Assembly (NCBI GenBank): GCA_021800575.1
Contig: JAJYYW010000008.1
Location: 1-12,199, forward strand
DNA: 12,199 nucleotides
Direction of reading: 5' to 3'
Source of the DNA: a bacterium
GTDB taxonomy: Bacteria; JAMCPX01
Part shown: piece after piece, positions 1 through 6,740 of the stretch
Layout: the number at the start of each line of letters is the position of its first letter
Numbering within the stretch: the stretch's first letter is position 1
Translations under genes and position numbers: made by a program
Notes under the pieces: generated by a model
The model's database searches: none
What the model was told of the DNA's origin: nothing
The model's input: only the letters and a program-made list of their open reading frames with translations

Positions 1-2427
1 GAGGGCAATCTATTTGGTCCTCTACAAGGTTCCAGCACTATTACCTTTGCAGGGTCTGCTGCAACGGTTACCAGCTGGTCAGATACGCTTATCAAGGTTC
101 ATATACCGGATACGGCAGTGAAAGGCGATGTCGTTGTCACGGTGAATGATATACCGTCTTTCGGACGTGGATTTACGGTTACCAGGGTATTCCATTCGAT
201 TAACCAGCCGACAGGCATATCAATGGATGATGCCGGCATGATGTACGTTGCCAATTACTCCGATGGCACAATTATCCAGGTAATGCCCGGCGGCATAACC
301 CAGACGACCGTTTATAAGGGACTATCGCATCCGATGGGCGTATACTACAAGGCACCAACGGACTTGTTTGTCGCGTGCGAAGGAGACGGCACGATCCAGA
401 AGATAACACTTGGTACCCGGGTGACCGGCTATACCTATGCTGCGGGATTTTCCATGCCAGCGGGCATTACATTTGACGATGCGGGTAATATGTACGTGAC
501 GAATATGGGCAGTAACAGCATCTCAAGGTTGGATCTTGATCACTCTCTTACTACCTTTGCAACGGGATTAAACAAACCTATGGGGATTGTATTCACTGGA
601 CCGGCTGGGCTTAAATCATTTAAAGTTGTTAATAATGGTAGTGGTAGCATTTTTACAGTTGATGGAACTGGTGTTGTCTATTCATTTGTAACCGGACTCA
701 ATTCACCGCACTTTATTATCAGTGATAAGAGCTATAATATCTTTGTGACTAACGGTAACAGCGATATCATTGAAATCACGCCATCAAAGATTGCCTTTAC
801 CTATACAACGGACCTGTCAGATCCTTATGGGCTTGTGATGGATACCAGCGGCCTTGTCTACGCTGCAAACTATGGTACAAATTCGATATCCAAGATCGAT
901 ACAGCATACCGCACTTATGCTCAGGGGTTTACCAGACCCTGGGGCATTGCCTTCAGCGCGTCAGGTACGCTGTTTGTGACAAACCTTGGACCTGAGTCTG
1001 CATGCGGTGGTTCGATTTCCATGGTGACGACAGACGGCCGGGTGCTGCCGTTTGTCGAAACGTTCGCCCGTTCTGCCTGCAATTCGGATCCGAGCTCTTC
1101 CCCGTGCGGGACAGAACCGATGGATATAAAAACCGGTTTTCAGAAAAATCTGTTTGTATCCATGTATAATACCCGGGGTGCCTCGACAATATCAGAAGTC
1201 ACGTACGACGGGGAAGCACACCTATTCGGTAGTTGTGCAGAATATGCAAGTCTTGGTGCATATTCGTGCATCGCATTCAATCCTTCTATCGAAAAGCTCT
1301 ATGTATCCGATACCCAGAACGGAAAACTCTTTACCATGACCTCCTCCGGGGCTGCGCTGTATCCTTTTGCCGGTGGATTCAATCTGCCAACCGGCATAAC
1401 GGTGGATTCATCAGGCATGGTGTACGTTGCAAATGCGGGAAACGGCACTATCTCACAGACAACAACAGCGGGAACCTTGACCATGACGTACGCGTCCGGC
1501 TTCAGCCAGCCGTCTGGCATTGCATTCAATCGTGCAGGTGATCTGTATGTATCAAACTATGGGAGCAACTCGGTATCGCTCGTGAGCCAGGATGGCCGCG
1601 TTTCGACATTCATCACCGGTATTACACACCCGAATGGAATTGCTATGGATAATCAAGGATATATGTATGTTGCAAGTGAATCGGCTGGTGTAGTTTACAA
1701 ATTAATTCATATGGCACATACGTATGCGCCGGGTTTGACTGCTCCGAAGGGTATTGCAAAAGGCCCAGACGGGCTTATCTACATAACAGACAGTGAAAAC
1801 GACAGCATCTACCGCCTTGAGTCGTCCGGCGTCCTGACGTTTTTTACCACTGCTGCTGTTGCCCCATCATGGATGATATTCGATAATCAGGGCAGTCTGT
1901 TCGTGTCCGATTTTACGCAGAGCTCGGTGCTGGTACTGTCGGATGGTGTATGGCATACCTTTGCCAGCGGGTTGAACGGTCCGTCCGGTATTGTCTATGA
2001 CGCGTTCAGCAATCTCTGGTACACAGCAAATTACCTGAATAACACCCTGTCCGTCATCAACAGTACGGGGAACGCTTCCACATTCGTTGTAGGATTGGCG
2101 GGTCCCATGGGTATTGCATTTTCCTCACCCGGCAACCTGTATGTTGCAAACAGCTCCAACGGGACGATTGCAAAGGTCGTCCAGGGCAGCGGTGTGACGA
2201 TTTTTGCATCTGGGTTTGGCATGCCCGTTGGCCTTGCACTGGACCTGGCAGGTTATCTCTATGCCGCAGACCAGAATGCAGATGCTGTTTTCATCCTGAA
2301 CAGCACAGGTGTTGTCGTGCCGTTCGCCCGGGTGTCATCGCCGTATGGCCTTGCTTTTGACGGCCTGGGCAATCTGTTTGTTTCAGATACCCTGCACCAA
2401 CAGATACAAGAGATAGTGCTGCAATAA
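1..2427 (+). CDS. Secreted NHL-repeat beta-propeller protein with N-terminal IPT/TIG segment (5' end outside window)
   Basis: The frame is open from the first base, so the ATG at 118 is an internal methionine and the start lies upstream. The first 55 or so residues look like the end of an IPT/TIG immunoglobulin-like domain (ITFAG, then TSWSDT, then a VVVTVN strand). The rest, from about base 199, is roughly 18 tandem repeats of about 40 residues with the core PxGIxxDxxGxLYVxN...I..., typical of NHL six-bladed propellers. Such proteins are usually exported and bind ligands or the cell surface; no catalytic motif is visible. Five cysteines cluster in the seventh to ninth repeats (about bases 1000-1270), where loops are longer. 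The gene ends with TAA, 26 bases before the kelch-protein gene, so the two are probably co-transcribed. The family call is firm; the biological role is unknown. Confidence 0.85.
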   Translation, partial: EGNLFGPLQGSSTITFAGSAATVTSWSDTLIKVHIPDTAVKGDVVVTVNDIPSFGRGFTVTRVFHSINQPTGISMDDAGMMYVANYSDGTIIQVMPGGITQTTVYKGLSHPMGVYYKAPTDLFVACEGDGTIQKITLGTRVTGYTYAAGFSMPAGITFDDAGNMYVTNMGSNSISRLDLDHSLTTFATGLNKPMGIVFTGPAGLKSFKVVNNGSGSIFTVDGTGVVYSFVTGLNSPHFIISDKSYNIFVTNGNSDIIEITPSKIAFTYTTDLSDPYGLVMDTSGLVYAANYGTNSISKIDTAYRTYAQGFTRPWGIAFSASGTLFVTNLGPESACGGSISMVTTDGRVLPFVETFARSACNSDPSSSPCGTEPMDIKTGFQKNLFVSMYNTRGASTISEVTYDGEAHLFGSCAEYASLGAYSCIAFNPSIEKLYVSDTQNGKLFTMTSSGAALYPFAGGFNLPTGITVDSSGMVYVANAGNGTISQTTTAGTLTMTYASGFSQPSGIAFNRAGDLYVSNYGSNSVSLVSQDGRVSTFITGITHPNGIAMDNQGYMYVASESAGVVYKLIHMAHTYAPGLTAPKGIAKGPDGLIYITDSENDSIYRLESSGVLTFFTTAAVAPSWMIFDNQGSLFVSDFTQSSVLVLSDGVWHTFASGLNGPSGIVYDAFSNLWYTANYLNNTLSVINSTGNASTFVVGLAGPMGIAFSSPGNLYVANSSNGTIAKVVQGSGVTIFASGFGMPVGLALDLAGYLYAADQNADAVFILNSTGVVVPFARVSSPYGLAFDGLGNLFVSDTLHQQIQEIVLQ
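199..2424 (+). repeat. Protein-level tandem array of about 18 NHL-type repeats
   Basis: By eye the units open with Q/H/K/S-P-x-G-I/V and continue with a D/N-x-x-G turn, L/M-Y/F-V, then N or D and S/T-I. Each is about 38-45 residues, except the seventh and eighth, which carry cysteine-rich insertions. Eighteen units would fit three six-bladed propellers. The repeats are well diverged at DNA level, so this is an old protein repeat and not a recent DNA duplication. My unit boundaries are approximate. Confidence 0.8.
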
Positions 2428-2453
2428 ATGCAGGCGCAGGGCATGGGAATTTT

Positions 2454-3935
2454 ATGATCAGGAGGCTTCTTATCGTCGGCGTGTTATTTCTTTCGTGCAG
2501 TGTGCAGGAGCACTGTGGTAAAGCCGCCGTATCCCTGCACTATATTCCGCCGCGCCTGCATAGCCGTTCCGTCTCCGTGCTGGGGCTACCTGCTGGTTCG
2601 GCGATGGTCATTGTTACCATAACCGGTACAGGTTTCGATCCCATTGTACAGGAATTGAGTGTCGCATCCCATCCTTCCGGTGCAACTATCGGCAACATAC
2701 CTGCCGGTGAAAACCGTAGTGTCAGCGTCGTAGTACAGGATATGAGCGGGGTGATTCTTGCCCGGGGCAAGACAACAGGGGTCATGATCCATGCGGGAAG
2801 TGTCAATCCTGTGGACATACTCATAACGCAGGTCGGCATGTTTACCCAATTGAAAACCAAAGTCATACCACGGGCCTTTGCTGTGGCAAGCCCGCTACCC
2901 GGCGGTACCGCTCTTATCATGGGGGGCATGACTGCCCAGCCGTCCGCATGCGGCAGCGGGTGCGTCCAGCTTGCTGCAACACGGGCGACGGAGATCTACG
3001 ATCCCGGCACCGGTACCTTTGTACAGGGACCCGACATGAACGAACCACGGGTTTTCTTTACAGCGAATGTGCTGGCAGACGGGAGCATTGTTGTTATTGG
3101 AGGCTCCGACCGTGCACAGGTGAGCTGTACGGTGACCGCATGTTCCGTGACCATACCGGACAATCATGTGAAAAATTCCATCGAGGTCTTTGATCCGGTA
3201 TCAAAGAGTTTTTACAAGACGCAGGCACTCGCTGTCCCCCGCGCCGGACATACATCGGACAAGGTGGGTGACTACACGCTGCTGGTCGCAGGCGGTACCG
3301 GAGGCAGTGGTCCTCTTGCGACAGCCGAGATAATAGACACCAGGATGGGAAGCGATGTCATGCTGAGCATGGCAGCCGCCCGTATGTTCCAAACCTCGGT
3401 CGTGTACGGGAACGGCACCCTCTTCCTTGCCGGAGGCACGGTTACTACGGGTCAGGCCGAATTTTTCCAGTCCTCTGTTTTTACTGTCTCCAACGCCATG
3501 ACCTGTCCCGCGTATTTCCCATCGTCCGTGTTTTTGGATTCGGAGGGCATTGCCGTACTGAACGGCGGCATTGATGCAGACCTTCAGCCAGTCGCCGGCT
3601 TCATGATCGTCGATCCCGTGAAGCAGATCGTTTTGAGTTATCACAGCATGCCGTTGCCGCGTGCATTTCTTTCGGATGTTATACTCGGTGACGGAAACAT
3701 TCTGATTGCCGGCGGCATCACATCTGCCGACTTTAAAGTCTCGGGTTCAGCGGAGATCTTCAACCCCGGTATAAAATCGTTTGTGCAGCGCCGCGTCCTG
3801 ACTTCAGAGCGGGCCGGGTATGCAGCGCAGGGCCTGGAAAACGGGGCAGCTCTGGTTGTCTCGGGATTCTCTAATATCAATCCCTTGGCAGGAACTATAG
3901 CAATACAGGATACAGCGGAGCTGTATAATCCGTAG
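2454..3935 (+). CDS. Exported kelch-type beta-propeller protein with N-terminal beta domain
   Basis: 493 residues. Residues 1-24 form a signal peptide: two arginines, a hydrophobic core, then a small-residue region ending GKA. Cys15 follows LFLS, which resembles a lipobox only weakly, so lipoprotein status is uncertain. Residues 45-125 form a beta-rich domain with an IPAGENRSV segment, often seen at the N-terminus of bacterial surface proteins. Residues 138-493 contain about seven kelch-like blades, each with PRA/PRV, a DG turn, an IxxGG strand and an E-I/V/L-x-D/N-P strand. This suggests a seven-bladed propeller like the galactose oxidase fold, but I see no copper-oxidase active site. Cysteine pairs C166/C170 and C225/C230 sit in the same loop of successive blades. 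No strong Shine-Dalgarno is visible; the start is supported by the signal peptide beginning there. Substrate or ligand unknown. Confidence 0.85.
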   Translation: MIRRLLIVGVLFLSCSVQEHCGKAAVSLHYIPPRLHSRSVSVLGLPAGSAMVIVTITGTGFDPIVQELSVASHPSGATIGNIPAGENRSVSVVVQDMSGVILARGKTTGVMIHAGSVNPVDILITQVGMFTQLKTKVIPRAFAVASPLPGGTALIMGGMTAQPSACGSGCVQLAATRATEIYDPGTGTFVQGPDMNEPRVFFTANVLADGSIVVIGGSDRAQVSCTVTACSVTIPDNHVKNSIEVFDPVSKSFYKTQALAVPRAGHTSDKVGDYTLLVAGGTGGSGPLATAEIIDTRMGSDVMLSMAAARMFQTSVVYGNGTLFLAGGTVTTGQAEFFQSSVFTVSNAMTCPAYFPSSVFLDSEGIAVLNGGIDADLQPVAGFMIVDPVKQIVLSYHSMPLPRAFLSDVILGDGNILIAGGITSADFKVSGSAEIFNPGIKSFVQRRVLTSERAGYAAQGLENGAALVVSGFSNINPLAGTIAIQDTAELYNP

Positions 3936-4059
3936 CAGTTTGTCATCATACCGCCGGCGATCCGGGTAAACCTTCCACACGGCGTTCAACCTTCCCTCTT
4001 TTTGCATGCATTTTTTCTGCGGATGTGCATAGGATAGAAAAAAATAGAAAGGTGATTTC
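3936..4059 (+). other. Intergenic spacer before mazG with a strong ribosome binding site
   Basis: 124 bases without a gene. The right end carries AAAGGTGAT (4048-4056), three bases before the mazG ATG, which fixes that start. An 8-base direct repeat AACCTTCC occurs at 3969-3976 and 3988-3995. I see no convincing hairpin with a T tract and no clear sigma-70 promoter, so whether mazG is read through from the propeller genes is open. Confidence 0.5.
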
Positions 4060-4716
4060 ATGAAGTCGTTTGATAAACTGGTTGATATCATGGCGACACT
4101 CCGGAGCGAAAACGGGTGTCCATGGGACAGGGCGCAGGATATAGAGAGTCTGAAACAGTATGTCATAGAGGAGGCCTACGAGGTTGTTGATGCCATAGAA
4201 TCGGGTACACCCGGTGATATACTGGAGGAACTGGGGGACCTTGCATTGCAGGTTGTATTTATAGCACGGCTTGCAGAAGAAAAGGGCTGGTTCAGGATCG
4301 ATGATGTCTTGAACGGCATCAATAACAAACTGGTACACCGGCATCCGCACGTTTTCGGGGACACCCGTGTCAGGACGAAAGAGGATGTCCTGAAGAACTG
4401 GGGAAGGCAGAAGCACAGGGAGAAGGGGACGAAGATCTTTGATATCCCCCTGCAGATGCCTTCGCTGCAGGCTGCGTACAGACTTATGGAGAAGGCACAG
4501 CGTATCGGCCTGAAACCGGTGAGCGTCGACCGGAGCATAGCGGACAGAACACGGAATAAATCCCGGAAAAAGCTTGAACGTGAACTGTCAACCATGCTGC
4601 TATCCGTTGTTGCAGTATCCCAGGAGCAGGGAATCAATCCCGAGGATCTGTTACGGTCGGCAAACCGGACGCTCATCACGAGATTGAAGACAAAATCCGG
4701 GAAGAATAGCTTTTGA
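4060..4716 (+). CDS. mazG: MazG nucleoside triphosphate pyrophosphohydrolase
   Basis: 218 residues. MazG hydrolyses (d)NTPs to the monophosphate and pyrophosphate, cleaning damaged nucleotides or lowering alarmone-related pools in the cytoplasm. The N-terminal domain is complete: NGCPWDRAQ (residues 18-26), EEAYE (37-41) and EELGD (56-60), which supply the acidic magnesium ligands, then KLVHRHPHVFGD (90-101) and NWGRQKHREK (113-122). The C-terminal domain is recognisable from PSLQAAYRLMEKAQRIGL and GINPEDLLRSANR. It seems shortened: the EExxE helix is missing and the second motif reads ERELST where EELGD is expected. The protein is therefore shorter than the usual 260 or so residues. The start is supported by a good ribosome binding site. 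The gene lies between the propeller genes and the tlpA-like genes without an obvious functional link. Confidence 0.93.
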   Translation: MKSFDKLVDIMATLRSENGCPWDRAQDIESLKQYVIEEAYEVVDAIESGTPGDILEELGDLALQVVFIARLAEEKGWFRIDDVLNGINNKLVHRHPHVFGDTRVRTKEDVLKNWGRQKHREKGTKIFDIPLQMPSLQAAYRLMEKAQRIGLKPVSVDRSIADRTRNKSRKKLERELSTMLLSVVAVSQEQGINPEDLLRSANRTLITRLKTKSGKNSF

Positions 4717-4740
4717 CTTTTATTGTATTCATCTTATATT
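4713..4740 (+). promoter_or_regulatory. Candidate sigma-70 promoter for the tlpA-like/ccdA cluster
   Basis: TTGACT (4713-4718) and TATATT (4735-4740) are separated by 16 bases and lie just upstream of the first tlpA-like gene. The -35 element overlaps the mazG stop codon (4714-4716). Both hexamers match five of six consensus positions. The surroundings are AT-rich, unlike the coding sequence on either side. A purine-rich AAAGAGGA (4767-4774) serves as ribosome binding site, about 11 bases from the ATG. Confidence 0.6.
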
Positions 4741-4785
4741 ATTTGCTACAGCATGTGATATTATAAAAAGAGGATAAGTTAAAAC

Positions 4786-5370
4786 ATGAAGACCACAAAA
4801 TACATTTTCACTATCGTTGTTGTTGCAGGGCTACTGGCGTTTCTGATTTATCGTCTGACACCGCGGAGCAGCGGTTCAGACACGGTTCAGCAGGGAGCGG
4901 ACGTGCAGACGCAGGACAACGGTGCGGTACAGCCGGCATCTGTCCATAGCTCGGTTCCGTCGTTTGTCCTCAGGACGTTGCAGGGAAAAGACGTGCAGCT
5001 GCAGTCGTACAAGGATAAGCTGATCCTGGTCAATTTCTGGGCAAGCTGGTGCGGTCCGTGCAACGAAGAGGCACCGTCCATGGAGGCCATGTACCAGCAA
5101 TTGCACAAGCAGGGGCTTGTGATCCTCGGCATCAGCATCGACCATCACGTATCCCAGGTCAAAAAGTTTGTGAAGCAGTATTCGATAACCTTTCCCGTAC
5201 TTCTGGATACGAACGAGAACGTTGCCTCCTCCTATGGCATAACCGGCGTTCCGGAAACGGTTATCCTCGATAGTAACTATAAACTGATTAAGCACGTCAT
5301 TGGGCCGATCGACTGGAGTTCACCCGATGTCACCACATATTTGTCGACCCTGATAAAGGAGGAACAATGA
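4786..5370 (+). CDS. Membrane-anchored TlpA/ResA-like thioredoxin, CGPC active site
   Basis: 194 residues. An N-terminal membrane anchor (about residues 6-22) is followed by a polar linker rich in Q, S and D, then a thioredoxin-fold domain on the outer face of the membrane. The active site is W88-C89-G-P-C92 inside NFWASWCGPCNEEAPSM, and the cis-proline is P156 in GVPET, a motif shared with CcmG/DsbE and ResA. Such proteins reduce disulfides outside the cytoplasm, for example apocytochrome c or oxidised envelope proteins, and are themselves re-reduced by CcdA or DsbD. That fits ccdA two genes downstream. The stop overlaps the next ATG by four bases (ATGA), implying translational coupling. The family and reducing role are well supported; the client protein is not known. 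Confidence 0.92.
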   Translation: MKTTKYIFTIVVVAGLLAFLIYRLTPRSSGSDTVQQGADVQTQDNGAVQPASVHSSVPSFVLRTLQGKDVQLQSYKDKLILVNFWASWCGPCNEEAPSMEAMYQQLHKQGLVILGISIDHHVSQVKKFVKQYSITFPVLLDTNENVASSYGITGVPETVILDSNYKLIKHVIGPIDWSSPDVTTYLSTLIKEEQ

Positions 5371-5963
5371 CGACCAGGGAAAAAAAGCTCGGTAAAAGCG
5401 GGTTAGTAATCATCGGTTCCATACTTGGAATCATGCTCATCATCGGTGCTATTGGCTATATAAGCGGAAAGGTTTCAAACGGCCGGAACACGGCGAGTAA
5501 GGAGTCCGAGGCCGGGTATATTCCCGAGGAGAATGCGCCTGCAGCGGATTTCTCCCTGACCACGATTGATAATAAAGTGGTCCGGTTATCGGATTACCGC
5601 GGTAAAGTTGTGTTCCTGAATTTCTGGGCCACGTGGTGTCCGCCCTGCAGGATGGAGCTGCCCTCCATGGAAAAATTGTACACCAAATTGCAGGGTAAGC
5701 CCTTTGTCATGCTTGCTGTCAATGTGGATGAGAGCGATCCGGCAAATGTAAAAAGCTTTGCCAAGAGCATGAATCTGACCTTCCCGGTGCTCATAGACGA
5801 CGGCAGTGTTTCCGGGTTGTACAGGGTCAATGCAATACCGACGACCTTCATTCTTCGGAAGGATGGTACCATCGATACCATTGTGGACGGAGCGCGTCCC
5901 TGGGACGATCCCAGCTACGTGAAGGCCTTTGACAAACTGCTAGCCGAACCGTACAAGCAATAA
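5367..5963 (+). CDS. Second membrane-anchored TlpA/ResA-like thioredoxin, CPPC active site
   Basis: 198 residues. A basic N-terminus and membrane helix (about residues 11-33) precede a linker and a thioredoxin domain of the AhpC/TSA-like TlpA group. The active site is W90-C91-P-P-C94 (NFWATWCPPCRMELPSM) and the cis-proline is P158 in AIPTTF. It shares the fold and general pattern of the preceding gene product but differs in the CXXC dipeptide and around the cis-proline, which set redox potential and partner choice. The two are thus diverged paralogues and not a recent duplication. The start is well defined by AAAGGAGG (5356-5362), four bases upstream of an ATG that overlaps the previous stop. 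It probably receives electrons from CcdA encoded two bases downstream. Confidence 0.92.
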   Translation: MTTREKKLGKSGLVIIGSILGIMLIIGAIGYISGKVSNGRNTASKESEAGYIPEENAPAADFSLTTIDNKVVRLSDYRGKVVFLNFWATWCPPCRMELPSMEKLYTKLQGKPFVMLAVNVDESDPANVKSFAKSMNLTFPVLIDDGSVSGLYRVNAIPTTFILRKDGTIDTIVDGARPWDDPSYVKAFDKLLAEPYKQ

Positions 5964-5965
5964 GC

Positions 5966-6712
5966 ATGATAGAGTCTGCTAATGTATCCATATTCATAGC
6001 CTTTGTTGCAGGCTTGTTCTCGTTCGTATCTCCCTGTGTACTCCCGATAATACCCTCGTATGTGACCTACATAACGGGATTATCGTTCGAGGATTTCGAT
6101 CAGGAACAAAACAAGGCGGTCGTCCGCAGGCTCACCATCATACACTCGTTGATATTTATTCTCGGTTTTACGATCGTGTTCGTGGCCCTGGGAGCGTCCG
6201 CAACTGCACTCGGAAACCTTTTCAATAAATACAAAGAATGGATCAGAATTGGCGGCGGCATCATTGTCATCATATTCGGCATACACATCACGGGGCTCCT
6301 CAACCTGAAGTTTCTCGAAAGCGAAAAGAAGGTGCGGCTCAAGAACAAACCTGCAGGCTATCTGGGAACCCTGCTGGTGGGCATAACCTTCGGTGCCGGA
6401 TGGACGCCCTGCATCGGACCCATCCTCGGTGCTATCCTGTATCTCGCCATGAACATGAAGACCGTGTATTCAGGCATTCTGCTGCTTTCAGCGTATTCTC
6501 TGGGGCTGGGCATTCCCTTCTTTCTGTCGTCCCTTGCGATCAACAGCTTTCTCGTCTACTTCAAAAAATTCAGGAAGTACGTTAAAGCGGTGACGATCGC
6601 CTCGGGGCTATTTCTGGTCCTGATAGGTTTGCTGCTCGTCACCAACCAGTTCGCCTCTGTATCCAACTACTTCCAGCGGTTGATGCCGGCGGTTACCATC
6701 CAGGAAAAGTGA
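5966..6712 (+). CDS. ccdA: CcdA-type thiol-disulfide transporter of the inner membrane
   Basis: 248 residues with six likely membrane helices. CcdA carries reducing equivalents from cytoplasmic thioredoxin across the membrane to extracytoplasmic thioredoxin-like proteins. The redox cysteines are C24 in FVSPCVLPIIP (helix 1) and C149 in GAGWTPCIGPIL (helix 4), both in the conserved proline-rich settings of the CcdA/DsbD family. Length matches stand-alone CcdA, without the extra periplasmic domains of DsbD, consistent with the two separate TlpA-like partners upstream. The ATG lies two bases after the preceding TAA and has no good Shine-Dalgarno, so initiation probably depends on translational coupling. 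This is the last plus-strand gene before the convergent reductase gene. Confidence 0.95.
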   Translation: MIESANVSIFIAFVAGLFSFVSPCVLPIIPSYVTYITGLSFEDFDQEQNKAVVRRLTIIHSLIFILGFTIVFVALGASATALGNLFNKYKEWIRIGGGIIVIIFGIHITGLLNLKFLESEKKVRLKNKPAGYLGTLLVGITFGAGWTPCIGPILGAILYLAMNMKTVYSGILLLSAYSLGLGIPFFLSSLAINSFLVYFKKFRKYVKAVTIASGLFLVLIGLLLVTNQFASVSNYFQRLMPAVTIQEK

Positions 6713-6714
6713 CT

Positions 6715-6729
6715 CCCGGATCCGCCGGG
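6715..6729. terminator. Short GC hairpin between convergent ccdA and reductase genes
   Basis: CCCGG (6715-6719) and CCGGG (6725-6729) form a five-pair stem with a five-base loop in the 28-base gap between the two stop codons. No proper T tract follows on either strand. It may slow polymerase from both sides, but it is a weak terminator candidate. Confidence 0.3.
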
Positions 6730-6740
6730 TGTGCCGCGGG

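Noticed and set aside
118..120. ATG at 118 as start of the NHL protein
   Set aside because: It is in fact an internal GTG-encoded position in an open frame that already encodes IPT/TIG sequence from base 1; no signal peptide follows it.
3969..3995. Direct repeat AACCTTCC in the mazG upstream spacer
   Set aside because: Two copies of eight bases at 19-base distance can arise by chance, and there is no promoter placing them as operator sites.
4003..4010. TGCATGCA followed by T residues as terminator before mazG
   Set aside because: The palindrome has no room for a loop, so it cannot form a useful hairpin.
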